Shown piece after piece: positions 1-8,658 of a stretch of 64,000 nt of DNA. The position numbers and the translations under genes were made by a program. This DNA is from Halogeometricum pallidum JCM 14848 (GTDB taxonomy: Archaea > Halobacteriota > Halobacteria > Halobacteriales > Haloferacaceae): the NCBI RefSeq assembly GCF_000337095.1, contig NZ_AOIV01000003.1, positions 106,723 to 170,722 of the forward strand, written 5' to 3'. How positions within the stretch are numbered: the stretch's first letter is position 1; each line of letters starts with the position of its first letter. The notes beneath the pieces are model-generated. The model was not told the origin of the DNA, ran no database searches, and saw only the letters and a list, made by a program, of their open reading frames with translations.

Positions 1-755
1 CGGTTCTCGCCGTTGGCGAGGACGTAGCCGCGGTCGCAGCGTCTGAGCGCCTCCTTGGCGTTCTGTTCGACCATCAGCACCGCGGTGCCTGCGTCGTTTA
101 TCTCGTCTATCTTGTCGAACATCTCCTCGACCAGGTCGGGCGCGAGGCCGGCGGACGGTTCGTCCAACAAGAGTAGCGACGGGTCCAACATGAGCGCGCG
201 GCCCATCGCGAGCATCTGCTGTTGCCCGCCGGACATCGTGCCGGCCTTCTGGTCGTCTCGCTCTTCGAGGATGGGGAAGCGCTCGAACACCATCTCCAGG
301 GCGTCCTGCGGCACCTCGTCGAGGATGTACGCGCCCATCTCCAGGTTCTCGCGGACCGTGAGCGAGGCGAACACGTTGTCGTTCTGCGGCACGTAGCCGA
401 TGCCCTCGTGGATGATGTCCTCCGGTTGCAGACCGGTGACGTCCTGGCCCTCGAACGTCACCGTGCCGCCCATGAGGTTGGTGAGACCGAAGACGGACTT
501 CATCAGCGTCGATTTCCCCGCGCCGTTCGGGCCGACGATGGTGACGTACTCGCCGTCGTGGACGTCCATGTCCACGTCGGTGAGTATCTGTAAGTCGCCG
601 TAGCCCGCATCGAGGTTCCGGACGCGCAGCAGTTCGGCACCCTCGCCCTCGGGCGTCGACTCGGCGGTGGCGGCGCCGGCCTCGGCCGACGAGTCGGCGG
701 CCGCGTCGGCATCGGCGGTGTCCGCGCCCGGGGCGTCCGCGGCGTCGGAACTCAT
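1..755 (-). CDS. livF: LivF-type branched-chain amino acid ABC transporter ATP-binding protein (3' end beyond window)
   Basis: ATPase subunit of a hydrophobic/branched-chain amino acid importer; with LivG it powers the LivH/LivM permease at the cytoplasmic face. The frame is open to the window edge, so the C-terminus is missing. Seen: an Ala/Asp-rich linker of about 45 residues, a Walker A motif GPNGAGKS at about residues 75-82, the ABC signature MSGGQQQML at about 174 and a Walker B LLLLDEPSAG. The end near CDRGYVLANG is typical of LivF. The ATG overlaps the livG stop codon (ATGA), so the two are translationally coupled. The acidic N-terminal extension is longer than in bacterial LivF, which is common in haloarchaea. 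The exact substrate (amino acids, or urea or amides) cannot be told from the sequence. Confidence 0.92.
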   Translation of the reverse strand, partial: MSSDAADAPGADTADADAAADSSAEAGAATAESTPEGEGAELLRVRNLDAGYGDLQILTDVDMDVHDGEYVTIVGPNGAGKSTLMKSVFGLTNLMGGTVTFEGQDVTGLQPEDIIHEGIGYVPQNDNVFASLTVRENLEMGAYILDEVPQDALEMVFERFPILEERDDQKAGTMSGGQQQMLAMGRALMLDPSLLLLDEPSAGLAPDLVEEMFDKIDEINDAGTAVLMVEQNAKEALRRCDRGYVLANGEN

Positions 756-1627
756 ACGTTCCCCCCGAGATATGCCTCGATGACCTCCTCGTTCGATTTG
801 ATGTCGGCCGGCGTTCCCTCGGTGAGGATGCGGCCCTGGTGCAGGACGATGACGTGTTCGCAGTTCTCCATGATGAGGTCCATGTCGTGTTCGACCAGGA
901 GGAAGGTGTAACCCTGCTCCTTGAGGCCGTGGATGTGTTTGAGCAGGCGCTTCTCCAAAGAGGGGTTGACGCCCGCGAACGGTTCGTCCAAGAGCAGCAT
1001 GTCGGGATCCGTCAGGAGCGCCCGAGCCATCTCCAGCAGTTTCCGCTGCCCGCCGGAGAGGTTGCCCGCGTACTCGTCGGCGATGTGGTCGATGTCGAAG
1101 AACTCCAGGACGTCCCAGACCCGTTCGAGGAGTTCTTCCTCTTGGGCGATGACGTCGTCGCGGACGCCGGGCGTCACCGACCGCCAGAGCTTCTCGCCTC
1201 GCTGTCCCTTCGGCGCGAGCATCATGTTCTCCAGGACGGTCATGTCCTCGAGTTCGCGCGCTATCTGGAACGTCCGGACGAGCCCCTTGTTCGCGATGGC
1301 GTGCGGCTCCATCCCGGTGATGTCCTCGTCGTTGAACGCCACCGTCCCCTCGTCGGGCGAGAGCATGCCCGTGATGAGGTTGAACGTCGTCGACTTGCCC
1401 GCGCCGTTCGGGCCGATGAGCCCCGTCAGCGTGCCGCCCTCGACGTGGAACGACGCCCCGTCGACGGCGGTGATGCCGCCGAAGGACTTCCGGAGCCCCT
1501 CGACTTCGAGCGGGCGTTCGGCGGTCACGGTCGGCCCGCCCCCGCCCAAGATGGGCGCATCGGCGGGGTTCTCGGCCGCGTTCGGGTCGGTCTCGGTCGC
1601 GTCGGCGTCGTTCCCTGTTTTACTCAT
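752..1627 (-). CDS. livG: LivG-type branched-chain amino acid ABC transporter ATP-binding protein
   Basis: Second ATPase of the Liv importer, 291 aa. Walker A GPNGAGKS lies at about residues 72-79, the signature LSGGQRKLLEMA and Walker B MLLLDEPFAG follow, and the C-terminus has the HGRILTEGTP stretch typical of LivG. A longer frame starts at a GTG at 1636, but that GTG is part of a GGAGGTG Shine-Dalgarno sequence placed correctly for the ATG at 1627, so 1627 is the better start. The start overlaps the end of livM by 8 nt and the stop overlaps the livF start, giving a tightly coupled operon. The family call is firm; the substrate is inferred. Confidence 0.93.
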   Translation of the reverse strand: MSKTGNDADATETDPNAAENPADAPILGGGGPTVTAERPLEVEGLRKSFGGITAVDGASFHVEGGTLTGLIGPNGAGKSTTFNLITGMLSPDEGTVAFNDEDITGMEPHAIANKGLVRTFQIARELEDMTVLENMMLAPKGQRGEKLWRSVTPGVRDDVIAQEEELLERVWDVLEFFDIDHIADEYAGNLSGGQRKLLEMARALLTDPDMLLLDEPFAGVNPSLEKRLLKHIHGLKEQGYTFLLVEHDMDLIMENCEHVIVLHQGRILTEGTPADIKSNEEVIEAYLGGNV

Positions 1628-2993
1628 CGCGTTCACCTCCTTCGCCGCCCTCAGCGTCCGTCGGCCGTCCGCCCTCGTCGCCCCCGGTGCTGCCGTCCGT
1701 CGCGGCGGTCCGCGTGCGCGGCGACGTGAGCGGGATGCCCGCGGCCGTCTCCTTGCGGTGGCCGAGCATCCCCTCGGGGCGGTTGTGCATCAGCCAGATG
1801 AGCACCAGCCCCATCAAAACGAGCTGTAACTGCCGGATGCTGTCGACCGTGTAGTAGAACAGCGGCGCCGGGTTGAGATTCGAGAGCAACGGCGCCACGG
1901 CGGGACCGAAACTCGACGGCGCGTTGAACGACGGGAGCGCGGCGTCGACGAGGTTCTTGAAGTACCGCGGTCCTTGGTACAGCACCGCCGCGAAGACGGC
2001 GCCGCCGAGCACGCTCCCCGTGTTCGACCCCGCGCCGCCGATGATGAGCGCTATCCAGACGAAGAAGGTGATGCGCGGGCGGAACGTGTTCGGCGTCACC
2101 GCCCCCTGCGTCATGAACCAGAGGATGCCCGCCAGCCCCATCAGCGCGCATCCGAGCATGAACGATTTGATCTTGAACTGGTTGGTGTCCTTCCCGAGGG
2201 AGTTCGCCACGTCCTCGTCCTCGCGGATGGCCTTGAGGACGCGACCGAACGGCGACTCGCCGGTGCGCTTCAAGAGCCAGTAGTACGCCGCGACGAACAG
2301 GAGCAAGACCAGCCCGTACACCAGTCCGTCGACGACCGGTTTGGGGTTGGTTGGGACGATGGCGCCGAACGCGTCGACGAAGCCGAGGTAGGCGTTCCAC
2401 AGTCCGAACGTCTCGAAGAACGCCTGCAGGGGGTCGGTGAAGTCGAGGATGAGCCCCGATCCGCCGCCGAAGCCGACGCGCCTGCCGAACAGGGTGAACC
2501 GCTGGAACTCCCCGGAGAGGAAGCTGAAGCGAACTATCTCCGACATCGCGATGGTGACGATGGCGAGGTAGTCGGCCCGCAACCTGAGCGCCGGCAGAGC
2601 GACGACGAGTCCGAGCAGCGCCGCGGCGACCATGCCGGCGACGATGCCGACGACGATAGGGAGGCCGAGACCACCCACCTGCGCCGCGCCGCCGGACTGA
2701 TAGAGCGGCTTCGACACCAGCGCCATCACGTAGATGCCGATGGCCATGAAGCCGACGATGCCGATGTTGAACAGGCCGGTGTAGCCCCAGTGCAGGTTCA
2801 GCGCCAGCGCCAGCATGGCGAAGGCGCCGATGTAGAACGTCAACACCGCGACGGTGTTGAGTTGGCCGCGCAGCGAGTAGCCGAGGCCGACCCCGGCGAG
2901 GACGTACGCGACGTACAGCACGACCAGCACGGCGACGATGAGACCGGCGTCGCCGCCGGGCATCCGATTCCCGAGGTCCTCGCGGACGCTCAT
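1620..2993 (-). CDS. livM: LivM-type branched-chain amino acid ABC transporter permease
   Basis: Inner-membrane permease subunit, 457 aa, with roughly ten hydrophobic segments. It contains the LivM-type stretch NLHWGYTGLFNIGIVGFMAIG and the EAA-like loop region around GRVLKAIREDEDVANSLGKD that contacts the ATPases. It is longer than bacterial LivM (about 320-420 aa) because of extended loops and an acidic, Thr-rich cytoplasmic tail (PRTRTAATDGSTGGDEGG). The longest frame runs far upstream to 3815, but that part lies inside livH in another frame; the ATG at 2993 overlaps the livH stop (ATGA), which fixes the start. Works with LivH, LivG and LivF. Confidence 0.9.
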   Translation of the reverse strand: MSVREDLGNRMPGGDAGLIVAVLVVLYVAYVLAGVGLGYSLRGQLNTVAVLTFYIGAFAMLALALNLHWGYTGLFNIGIVGFMAIGIYVMALVSKPLYQSGGAAQVGGLGLPIVVGIVAGMVAAALLGLVVALPALRLRADYLAIVTIAMSEIVRFSFLSGEFQRFTLFGRRVGFGGGSGLILDFTDPLQAFFETFGLWNAYLGFVDAFGAIVPTNPKPVVDGLVYGLVLLLFVAAYYWLLKRTGESPFGRVLKAIREDEDVANSLGKDTNQFKIKSFMLGCALMGLAGILWFMTQGAVTPNTFRPRITFFVWIALIIGGAGSNTGSVLGGAVFAAVLYQGPRYFKNLVDAALPSFNAPSSFGPAVAPLLSNLNPAPLFYYTVDSIRQLQLVLMGLVLIWLMHNRPEGMLGHRKETAAGIPLTSPRTRTAATDGSTGGDEGGRPTDAEGGEGGERDE

Positions 2994-4096
2994 GCGGTCG
3001 ACCTCCCGCTGAACAGCCCGGACGGTTTCACGAGCAGGATGATGATCATCACGAAGAACGCCGCCGCGCGGGCGAACGCCGAGGGGATCCAGATCACCGA
3101 CAGCGACGCCGTCAGTCCGATGACGAGGCCGCCCGCGATGGCGCCGTACACGGAGCCGATACCGCCGAGGATGACGGCCGCGAAGATGAGCAGCAAGAGG
3201 AGCCACCCGTCGTTGAAGCCGAGCGTCCCCTTCCAGAGCACGAACATGTAGCCGGCGACGCCGGTGAGGCCGCCGCCGATTATCCACACCGACCGGACGA
3301 CGCGTTCGGTCGGGATGCCCGTGATGCGCGCGAGGTCCTCGTTGTCCGCCATCGCGCGCATCGCCTTCCCCAGTTTCGTCCGCTGGAGCAGGAGATGCAC
3401 GCCGAGCATCAGGCCGCCGGCGACGACGACGAGCGTCAGGTCGTGCATGTTGATGCGGACCGCCCCGTCGACGAAGTACAGCGAGACGGCCGGCGGCTGC
3501 GCCGTCGTCCCCCGCACGTCCGACCCGAAGACGAACTGCATCATGTAGCGGAGCGCGAACGCCACGCCGATGCTCGTGATGAGGAGCGTGATGCCGTCCT
3601 CGTCGCGGATCGGTCGGAAGATGAACCGGTCGACCGCCAGCGAGAGGACGATGGTGAACACGCCGGCGACGAGGAGACCGGCGACGACGGCTACCGGCGT
3701 CCCCGTGATGCCGATGCCGAGTGCTCCGCCGAACACCGACCCGCCCGCGCCGACGAGCAGCAGCGACCCGACGTCGGCGCGTCCGAGTCCCGCCAGCAGG
3801 TAGGTCGTCCCCCACCCGGAGAACGCCCCCGCGGTGATGTAATCACCGTGCGCGAAGTTCGCGAAGTTCAGGATGCTATACGTCATCGAGAGTCCGATAC
3901 CCGCTAACCCGATTACCAGCCCACGCATAAGGCCGTCCCAGACCAGTGACCCCACGTCACTGAATGCAGTCCGCCCGGAGGCGAGACCGGTGAGGAGGTC
4001 TCCGACGAGGAGAACCCCGACGACGGCTAGGAGAAGCGCTCCCGGTCGGTCGACTGCGAACCGGCGACCGCGTGAGTAGGTCTCAGCAATACCCAT
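2990..4096 (-). CDS. livH: LivH-type branched-chain amino acid ABC transporter permease
   Basis: First gene of the operon, 368 aa, a permease with about eight to nine membrane segments. Diagnostic stretches are GLSMTYSILNFANFAHGDY near residue 65 and the cytoplasmic EAA-type loop GKAMRAMADNEDLARITGIP. The start ATG at 4096 is preceded by a weak GAGG site. The gene that would normally sit here, encoding the secreted substrate-binding protein LivK, is absent upstream: the next gene is an unrelated GNAT on the other strand. The binding protein must be elsewhere or to the left of the window. Confidence 0.92.
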   Translation of the reverse strand: MGIAETYSRGRRFAVDRPGALLLAVVGVLLVGDLLTGLASGRTAFSDVGSLVWDGLMRGLVIGLAGIGLSMTYSILNFANFAHGDYITAGAFSGWGTTYLLAGLGRADVGSLLLVGAGGSVFGGALGIGITGTPVAVVAGLLVAGVFTIVLSLAVDRFIFRPIRDEDGITLLITSIGVAFALRYMMQFVFGSDVRGTTAQPPAVSLYFVDGAVRINMHDLTLVVVAGGLMLGVHLLLQRTKLGKAMRAMADNEDLARITGIPTERVVRSVWIIGGGLTGVAGYMFVLWKGTLGFNDGWLLLLLIFAAVILGGIGSVYGAIAGGLVIGLTASLSVIWIPSAFARAAAFFVMIIILLVKPSGLFSGRSTA

Positions 4097-4286
4097 TGAT
4101 AACTATCCTCACGGTATTTGCGGACGTGAAACGATGATAAGTCTTTCTTCATTCACCGAACACTGCAGGCGATATTCACGGGCGGGCGACCAATCGTGCG
4201 CGAATCCGTCCACGGGCGTTCGCTCCCGCCGGCCGCGGGTCCGAGCGGGGAGTACTTCTTTCGCTTCGGGGAACGTACCGCAGTCG

Positions 4287-4790
4287 ATGGACCACACCGA
4301 CGAATGCGCGGTGCGCATTGGCCGGGCCGAGACGGACAGCGTCGACGTCCTCGCGGACCTCTGGGTCGAACTCGCCGCCGACCAGCGGTCCCACCGCTCG
4401 CACCTGCGGGCCGACGAGAACCGCGAGCAGATACGCGAGGCGATGGCCCGCCACGCCGTTACCGGCGGCCTCCGCGTCGCCCGCGACGGCGAGGAAATCG
4501 TCGGGTTCGTCATGTTCGGCCTCGAACGCGGTGACTTCGAGCAGGACGACGTCCGGGGGATCATCCGCAACCTGTACGTGACGCCGGCCCACCGAGGCCG
4601 CGGCGTCGGGTCTCGACTCCTCGAAACCGCCGAGACGACGCTCGCCGACGCCGGTGCGGCGCGCATCAGCCTCGAAGCGATGGCGCAAAACGAGCGCGCG
4701 CGGCGGTTCTACGAGCGACACGGCTACGCCGTCCACCGAGTCGAGTTGGAGAAAGCGGTCGAAAGCGATACACACTCAAAGGAGGACTGA
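4287..4790 (+). CDS. GNAT family N-acetyltransferase
   Basis: 167-residue acetyltransferase using acetyl-CoA; the acceptor is unknown. The core reads RNLYVTPAHRGRGVGSRLLE (motif A, with the RGRGVG pyrophosphate loop at about residue 110), followed by the C-terminal NERARRFYERHGY motif B typical of RimI-like GNATs. The frame is open back to 4134, but the upstream part is Arg/Ser-rich and unlike haloarchaeal protein; the ATG at 4287 begins an ordinary acidic N-terminus (MDHTDECAVRIGRAE). Transcribed away from livH. Followed closely by tRNA-Thr. It could act on a protein N-terminus or a small molecule. Confidence 0.85.
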   Translation: MDHTDECAVRIGRAETDSVDVLADLWVELAADQRSHRSHLRADENREQIREAMARHAVTGGLRVARDGEEIVGFVMFGLERGDFEQDDVRGIIRNLYVTPAHRGRGVGSRLLETAETTLADAGAARISLEAMAQNERARRFYERHGYAVHRVELEKAVESDTHSKED

Positions 4791-4804
4791 CTACTCGGAG
4801 TCGC

Positions 4805-4877
4805 GCCAGGAGAGCATGGGCGGTTCATGCACTCGACTTGTAATCGAGACTTCGTGGGTTCGAATCCCACTCCTGGC
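4805..4877 (+). tRNA. tRNA-Thr (anticodon TGT)
   Basis: A full cloverleaf can be drawn: acceptor GCCAGGA/TCCTGGC, D-stem GCAT/ATGC, anticodon stem CTCGA/TCGAG with loop CTTGTAA (anticodon TGT at 4839-4841), and T-stem GTGGG/CCCAC with loop TTCGAAT. The discriminator base is T at 4878. The body lacks the usual T8, A14 and A21 (it has G8, G14, C21), which is unusual for the tertiary core. No intron and no encoded CCA. Confidence 0.9.
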
Positions 4878-4914
4878 TTTCGATCGAAACCGTTCTCGCG
4901 ACGAGAGGCGACGA

Positions 4915-5241
4915 CTACCTCGAATGCTCCCACACGTGTCGCATCTCGGCTATCACTCCGTCCCGCTCGTCCCGTACCTCCGCGATGAGGCTGCGACCTG
5001 AATCGGAGAGCGTAATATCGACCGTGTGAGGGTTCGCGCCCGGCAGATGCGTCCGCTCGAGCACCGTCGCGGCGTCTCCGCCTTCGTGAACCAGTCGAAA
5101 CCAGCCGTCGCGGAGTTCGGCGCGGTAGTTCAGGTACTCGTCGCTCGGCGGGGTTCGACCGATCTCTCCGGACCCCGTTTCCAGAACCCGCCCGATTCTC
5201 GTCCGCAGACCGTCGAAAGAGAACCGCCTTACGATCCCCAT
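4915..5241 (-). CDS. hypothetical protein, 108 aa
   Basis: I do not recognise this family. The product is 108 residues with mixed charge, no signal peptide and no membrane segment. Composition and codon use (acidic, high GC at third positions) look like a real haloarchaeal gene. It begins MGIVRRFSFDGLRTRIG and contains GWFRLVHEGGDAATVLERTH, which resembles a small alpha/beta domain. It lies 37 nt from the 3' end of tRNA-Thr and is transcribed towards it. No operon partner. Confidence 0.6.
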   Translation of the reverse strand: MGIVRRFSFDGLRTRIGRVLETGSGEIGRTPPSDEYLNYRAELRDGWFRLVHEGGDAATVLERTHLPGANPHTVDITLSDSGRSLIAEVRDERDGVIAEMRHVWEHSR

Positions 5242-5569
5242 TATGTGATAGATTGAGTCACACCAGATGGAAAAATGGTTGTGACTGTATATTCAACCAT
5301 TCCTATTACTCGGTACGGCGTTCCGTCTCCGCCGCGAACAGAGCGATTCGACGGCGCTCCACGTCCGAGGAGTCCGTCGCTCGGAATCGGGCGTGCGTTT
5401 ACGATACCTTCGGCTCGACGGCGCCGCCGGCGGGTCTCCGGTTCAGCCGAACCGTGAACGCTCTCACGGGGAATGAGACCGTAAGGCGCGGCGGTGACGA
5501 ATTACAACTGAACCGAAATTCACAACCGGGAGGTTCTTCTGCCTCGGCGTCGCCACTTTCGGACGAGCG
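5242..5569. other. intergenic stretch with no recognised gene
   Basis: About 330 nt between two divergently transcribed small genes. Short Arg/Ser-rich frames cross it but have no supporting codon bias, start signals or recognisable domains. It presumably holds the promoters of both neighbours. I see no repeat or RNA structure of note. Confidence 0.5.
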
Positions 5570-5794
5570 ATGGCACCCCAGGACCCACTCAGTATTCGGC
5601 TCGTGACCGAAATCTCACGACTGGAAGGTGTCGAACCGTTCGAACTTCCGCCGCTGGAAGACTGCATCGACACGGAGTCACTCGACGGTCTGTTCGGAGG
5701 GTCGGACACGCCGTTCTACGAGGGCGAGATCAGTTTCCGCTACGCGGGGTACGATGTGACGGTTACGCACACCGGCGAGTTCGAGGTTTCGTAG
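5570..5794 (+). CDS. HalOD1 output domain protein
   Basis: 74-residue protein matching the haloarchaeal HalOD1 output domain: an N-terminal helix LVTEISRLEGVEP, the element LPPLEDCIDTESLDGLF (compare the common pattern PPL-x-x-x-ID-x-x-AL-x-x-LF), and a C-terminal beta pair ISFRYAGYDVTVTHTG. HalOD1 is usually found at the end of response regulators or, as here, alone. Its partner is unknown and it is thought to be a signalling or binding module. No neighbouring histidine kinase is present. The family call is good; the function is not established. Confidence 0.82.
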   Translation: MAPQDPLSIRLVTEISRLEGVEPFELPPLEDCIDTESLDGLFGGSDTPFYEGEISFRYAGYDVTVTHTGEFEVS

Positions 5795-5825
5795 AAGCCG
5801 CCGTACGTCATAGGGTGACCCGGGC

Positions 5826-6155
5826 CTACTCTTCGGCCGCTTCCGCGGTGTTCCCGGCGCTCTCGGTGTTCTGTGTGGTCGTCAACTCGTCGTCCAGCAG
5901 GGACGCGAAGTCCACCGAGTCGTCGTCGTACATCTCCCGGTAGGTGACCGCGAGCCCCCCTCTCTCGGTGAGTTCGTACAGGCCGCCGTTCTCGCTCGGT
6001 CCGACGCGTCGGACGAGTTCGAGCGACGCGAGTTTCGAGAGTTGGTTGTTGACGTACCCTCGATTGCGGTCGAGTTCGAGCGCGAGGTTCGCACCAACGT
6101 TCCGGCCCTCGCGTAGCCGGTCGAGAATCATGAAATCAGTCGGGCGAAGTTCCAC
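5826..6155 (-). CDS. winged-helix DNA-binding protein (PhiH1 repressor-like/MarR-like)
   Basis: 109 residues with a winged helix-turn-helix over about residues 5-75: MELRPTDFMILDRLREGRN, then a recognition helix region NRGYVNNQLSKLASLELVRRVG and a wing GGLYELTERGG. This resembles the PhiH1-repressor-like regulators common in haloarchaea. The C-terminal 30 residues are an acidic Thr/Glu-rich tail. The start is a GTG at 6155, with an AT-rich TATA-like element near 6174-6180 about 24 nt upstream, so the transcript may be leaderless. Target genes are unknown. Confidence 0.78.
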   Translation of the reverse strand: MELRPTDFMILDRLREGRNVGANLALELDRNRGYVNNQLSKLASLELVRRVGPSENGGLYELTERGGLAVTYREMYDDDSVDFASLLDDELTTTQNTESAGNTAEAAEE

Positions 6156-6515
6156 TTTGAATCACTCACTAGTCCAATTATCTTCCGAGTGGGAAATATC
6201 TTTCGTAGATTTGGACGTATGAAATTAATAGCGAGACGACGAGCGGACGTTGTTCAGATTCGGTGGTATCGGGGGAGGAACAGACCGTGCGCCGACATCG
6301 GCGCGGATGTGCGGCGGAACCGCCGGATGACGGCGGCCCCGGGAGGGCCGAACGACAGTGGGGTGCTCGACGGACCGCGGATTGAGGGGAGTCCGCGGTA
6401 TCCGTCTCGCGCCGCGGACGGCGCGTTTTCCCCTACGGCGTCGATTCATATAACCACAGCGTATACTCAAAGAATCGTTTGACCGAACGCGGTGCGTCGG
6501 TTCGACGCGGCGACG
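6156..6515. other. intergenic stretch, no gene supported
   Basis: Roughly 360 nt between two minus-strand genes. It contains AT-rich patches near 6174-6235 and 6445-6475 that may be promoter elements on either strand. Small frames (for example 6189-6482) are Arg/Pro-rich and lack haloarchaeal codon bias, so I leave them out. Confidence 0.45.
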
Positions 6516-6938
6516 TCAGCGCGAGGAGTCGTTCTCGCGCGGCGCGAGGAGGATGAGCGCGCCGGGAATAGAGAGCGCGACGAGTTTCAGCGGGTTCTGT
6601 CTGATGTTGACGTCGGGGTCCAGCGGTTCGCTCTGCACGTCGGTGATGCGGAGACACGAGTAGTAGACGGTGATGTGCGTGACGACGTAGCCGAACAGGA
6701 ACGGGACGACGAGCGGGTAGGTCAACCCCACCTGCGTCGCCAGCAGATCGAACAGGATGGCCGTCGCGGAGGCGACGGCGACGAAGTCGCCGACCTGCAG
6801 AGTGACGCCGGTGAAGGCGGTGACGAGCGAATCGATCCGAGAGGACGTGTACGGCGTGTAGACGAAGGCGGTGAACACGCTCGCGGCGACGAGACCGACG
6901 CCGAGGAACAGTCCACCCACCGGGTACACGTACTCCAT
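6516..6938 (-). CDS. hypothetical membrane protein, 140 aa
   Basis: Unrecognised protein with about four hydrophobic segments: GGLFLGVGLVAASVFTAFVY, a second at AFTGVTLQVGDFVAVASATA, a third LVVPFLFGYVVTHITVYYS, and a last near LVALSIPGALILLA. A short basic tail follows. The longer frame to 7265 runs antisense to the next gene and is Pro/Arg-rich; the ATG at 6938 gives a sensible N-terminus just before the first membrane segment. There is a gap of about 105 nt to the upstream gene. Function unknown. Confidence 0.6.
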   Translation of the reverse strand: MEYVYPVGGLFLGVGLVAASVFTAFVYTPYTSSRIDSLVTAFTGVTLQVGDFVAVASATAILFDLLATQVGLTYPLVVPFLFGYVVTHITVYYSCLRITDVQSEPLDPDVNIRQNPLKLVALSIPGALILLAPRENDSSR

Positions 6939-7044
6939 CTCGTTCTCGCGAACGACGGGGGAGAGTATAGCTCTATCTTTCCGACTATCAGAACTGAAGA
7001 TAGGTAGAGCGGTGACGGACCGTTCGACGCGCTCGCGTGGCCGC

Positions 7045-8658
7045 TCAGATGACGTCCAACTCGGAGAGCAGCGCCAGCGTCCCGGTTGAACCGCCCGTGG
7101 TTTCGGCCGGGCTACTCGCATCGTTCTCCGAGTCGGCGGGGGCGTCCGATGGAGTCTCGGTTTGGGTTTCGGACTCGGAGTCGGAGTCCGGTCCGGCCTC
7201 GACGGACTCCTCGGGGGGGTCGTCGATGCCGTTCGAACCCTCGGAGGCGTTCCGCCCGTCGTCACCGGCCTCCGACGCCGATGCGGTCTCGGCGGGCGTT
7301 TCGGTCGGCGTGTCCGTCGATGTCGCCGTTTCCGTCTCCGTTCGTTCGGGTGAGACCGAGTCGTCGCCCGCGGCGGTGGGAACCGAACCGGTCGTCGACT
7401 GCGAGTCGGTCGGAGTCTCCGAATCGGTCGGGGTCCCGATGTCGGTCAGCGCTGTCGGATCCGTCGCATCCGGAGCCCCCGTCTCCGCGTCGGTGGTCGT
7501 TCCGGCGTTGGCGTCCGCGGTGACAGAGCGGTTCGCCCCGACCGCGTCGCCCCGACCGGAGGCGTTCTCGGAGTTACCCGGTGCCGAACTATCCGTATCG
7601 TCGGCGTCGGCGCTCCGGTCCGAGGCGTCGTCTTGACGGGAGTTCCCGGCGTTGTCGCGCGAATCAGCGTCTGCGGCGGGCGTCCGAGAGGCGTTCCCAG
7701 CGGTGGCGTTTCCGACAGTCGCGTTTCCGGCGGTCGAGTTCCCGACCGTCGTGTTATTCCGACCTGCGAGTCCCGGCGCCCCCGTCGCGTTTCCGGTCGC
7801 GTTCCCGCAGGTTCCGTTGCCGGTGGCGGCGTTCCGAGCGCCCGCCGAACCGTTTAATGAGTCGTTTCCGGCCGTCGCGGAGCCGTTTATGCTGCGGTTT
7901 CTACCGTCCGCGGCGACCGAGCAGACGTCGCCGCCGGTTATCTTCGTCTCGTTGACGGCGTCCCCGCCGGCCAGGCCGTTACCGGCGTCCGGTCCCGAGA
8001 GGTCGCGCGCCGCGGCGGCGCTCGACTCCGAGAGGTTCTCGACGTCGTTCTGAAGCCTTGACAGTCGCTTCTCGCCGATGTCGTTCGACCGCCGCGTCTC
8101 CGCGGGGAGGTCGGTGGCAGTCTCCTCGGTCTCGTTCAGCATCCTCCGAGCGGAACGTATCTCCGCGGAGAGACGCGCCGCCGTCGCCCGGTATCGCCCC
8201 TCCGAGATGTTCCCTTCGCGGCGCGCCTTCTCCAGTTCGTTCAACCGTTCGCGGAGGTCGGCCAACTGTCCGTCGACCAGGTTCAGTTGCCGCGAGACGA
8301 CGTCCGCCTTCGACTCCTCGCTCTTCGACGTCGTGATCTGCACCTCGTAGGAGCGCTGTTCGAGTTCGCCGTCTATCTCGGCCTGCTGAACGGCGATGAC
8401 GCCTGCGAGTTGCGCTCCCGGCGCGAGGCCGTCAGAGGCACCGGCCGCGGCGTCTCCGTTCGCGCTCCCGTCGCTCTCGTTCTCCGCCGACTCCCCGGTC
8501 GCGTTGTCCGGCGAGAAGGTCCCGGGGGCGTCCCGAGAGGCAACCGCGCCGGGACCCGTCGCCCCGTCGGTGGGTCCGGTCGCCGCCGCGGTCGCGACCC
8601 CGAGGGGAGTCGCGGCCACGACGAACAGTAGCACGGCGAGTACGGCGACACGTCTCAT
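7045..8658 (-). CDS. secreted, sequon-rich protein with coiled coil and acidic Thr/Ser tail
   Basis: 537 residues. The N-terminus MRRVAVLAVLLFVVAATPLG is a signal peptide or signal anchor; the start at 8658 has a GGAG site 9 nt upstream and is preferred over the ATG at 8682. A charged helical part of about 100 residues (roughly 110-210, with VDGQLADLRERLNELEKARR) probably forms a coiled coil. After it come about 22 N-X-S/T sequons, densest in a GNAT-repeat tract, then a long Asp/Thr/Glu/Ser low-complexity tail. In haloarchaea such sequons can carry AglB-dependent glycans. No C-terminal membrane anchor is visible, so it may be released or held by partners. It lies downstream of, and on the same strand as, a membrane-anchored winged-helix gene (146 nt gap), and the pair may be functionally linked. 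I recall similar haloarchaeal proteins only as domains of unknown function. Confidence 0.7.
   Translation of the reverse strand: MRRVAVLAVLLFVVAATPLGVATAAATGPTDGATGPGAVASRDAPGTFSPDNATGESAENESDGSANGDAAAGASDGLAPGAQLAGVIAVQQAEIDGELEQRSYEVQITTSKSEESKADVVSRQLNLVDGQLADLRERLNELEKARREGNISEGRYRATAARLSAEIRSARRMLNETEETATDLPAETRRSNDIGEKRLSRLQNDVENLSESSAAAARDLSGPDAGNGLAGGDAVNETKITGGDVCSVAADGRNRSINGSATAGNDSLNGSAGARNAATGNGTCGNATGNATGAPGLAGRNNTTVGNSTAGNATVGNATAGNASRTPAADADSRDNAGNSRQDDASDRSADADDTDSSAPGNSENASGRGDAVGANRSVTADANAGTTTDAETGAPDATDPTALTDIGTPTDSETPTDSQSTTGSVPTAAGDDSVSPERTETETATSTDTPTETPAETASASEAGDDGRNASEGSNGIDDPPEESVEAGPDSDSESETQTETPSDAPADSENDASSPAETTGGSTGTLALLSELDVI

Noticed and set aside
1974..3251. 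Long frames opposite the liv genes (and similar ones opposite sdhA, spoVR, prkA)
   Set aside because: High-GC DNA gives long open antisense frames; these have skewed His/Arg/Val-rich composition and no domain.
5253..5606. Coding frame in the gap before the HalOD1 gene
   Set aside because: Arg/Ser-rich with no codon bias; overlaps the start of the HalOD1 gene.
7045..7850. Tandem DNA repeat or CRISPR-like array in the secreted-protein gene
   Set aside because: The repetitiveness comes from GNAT/GNST and Thr/Asp/Glu codons within an intact reading frame; no regular spacer structure.
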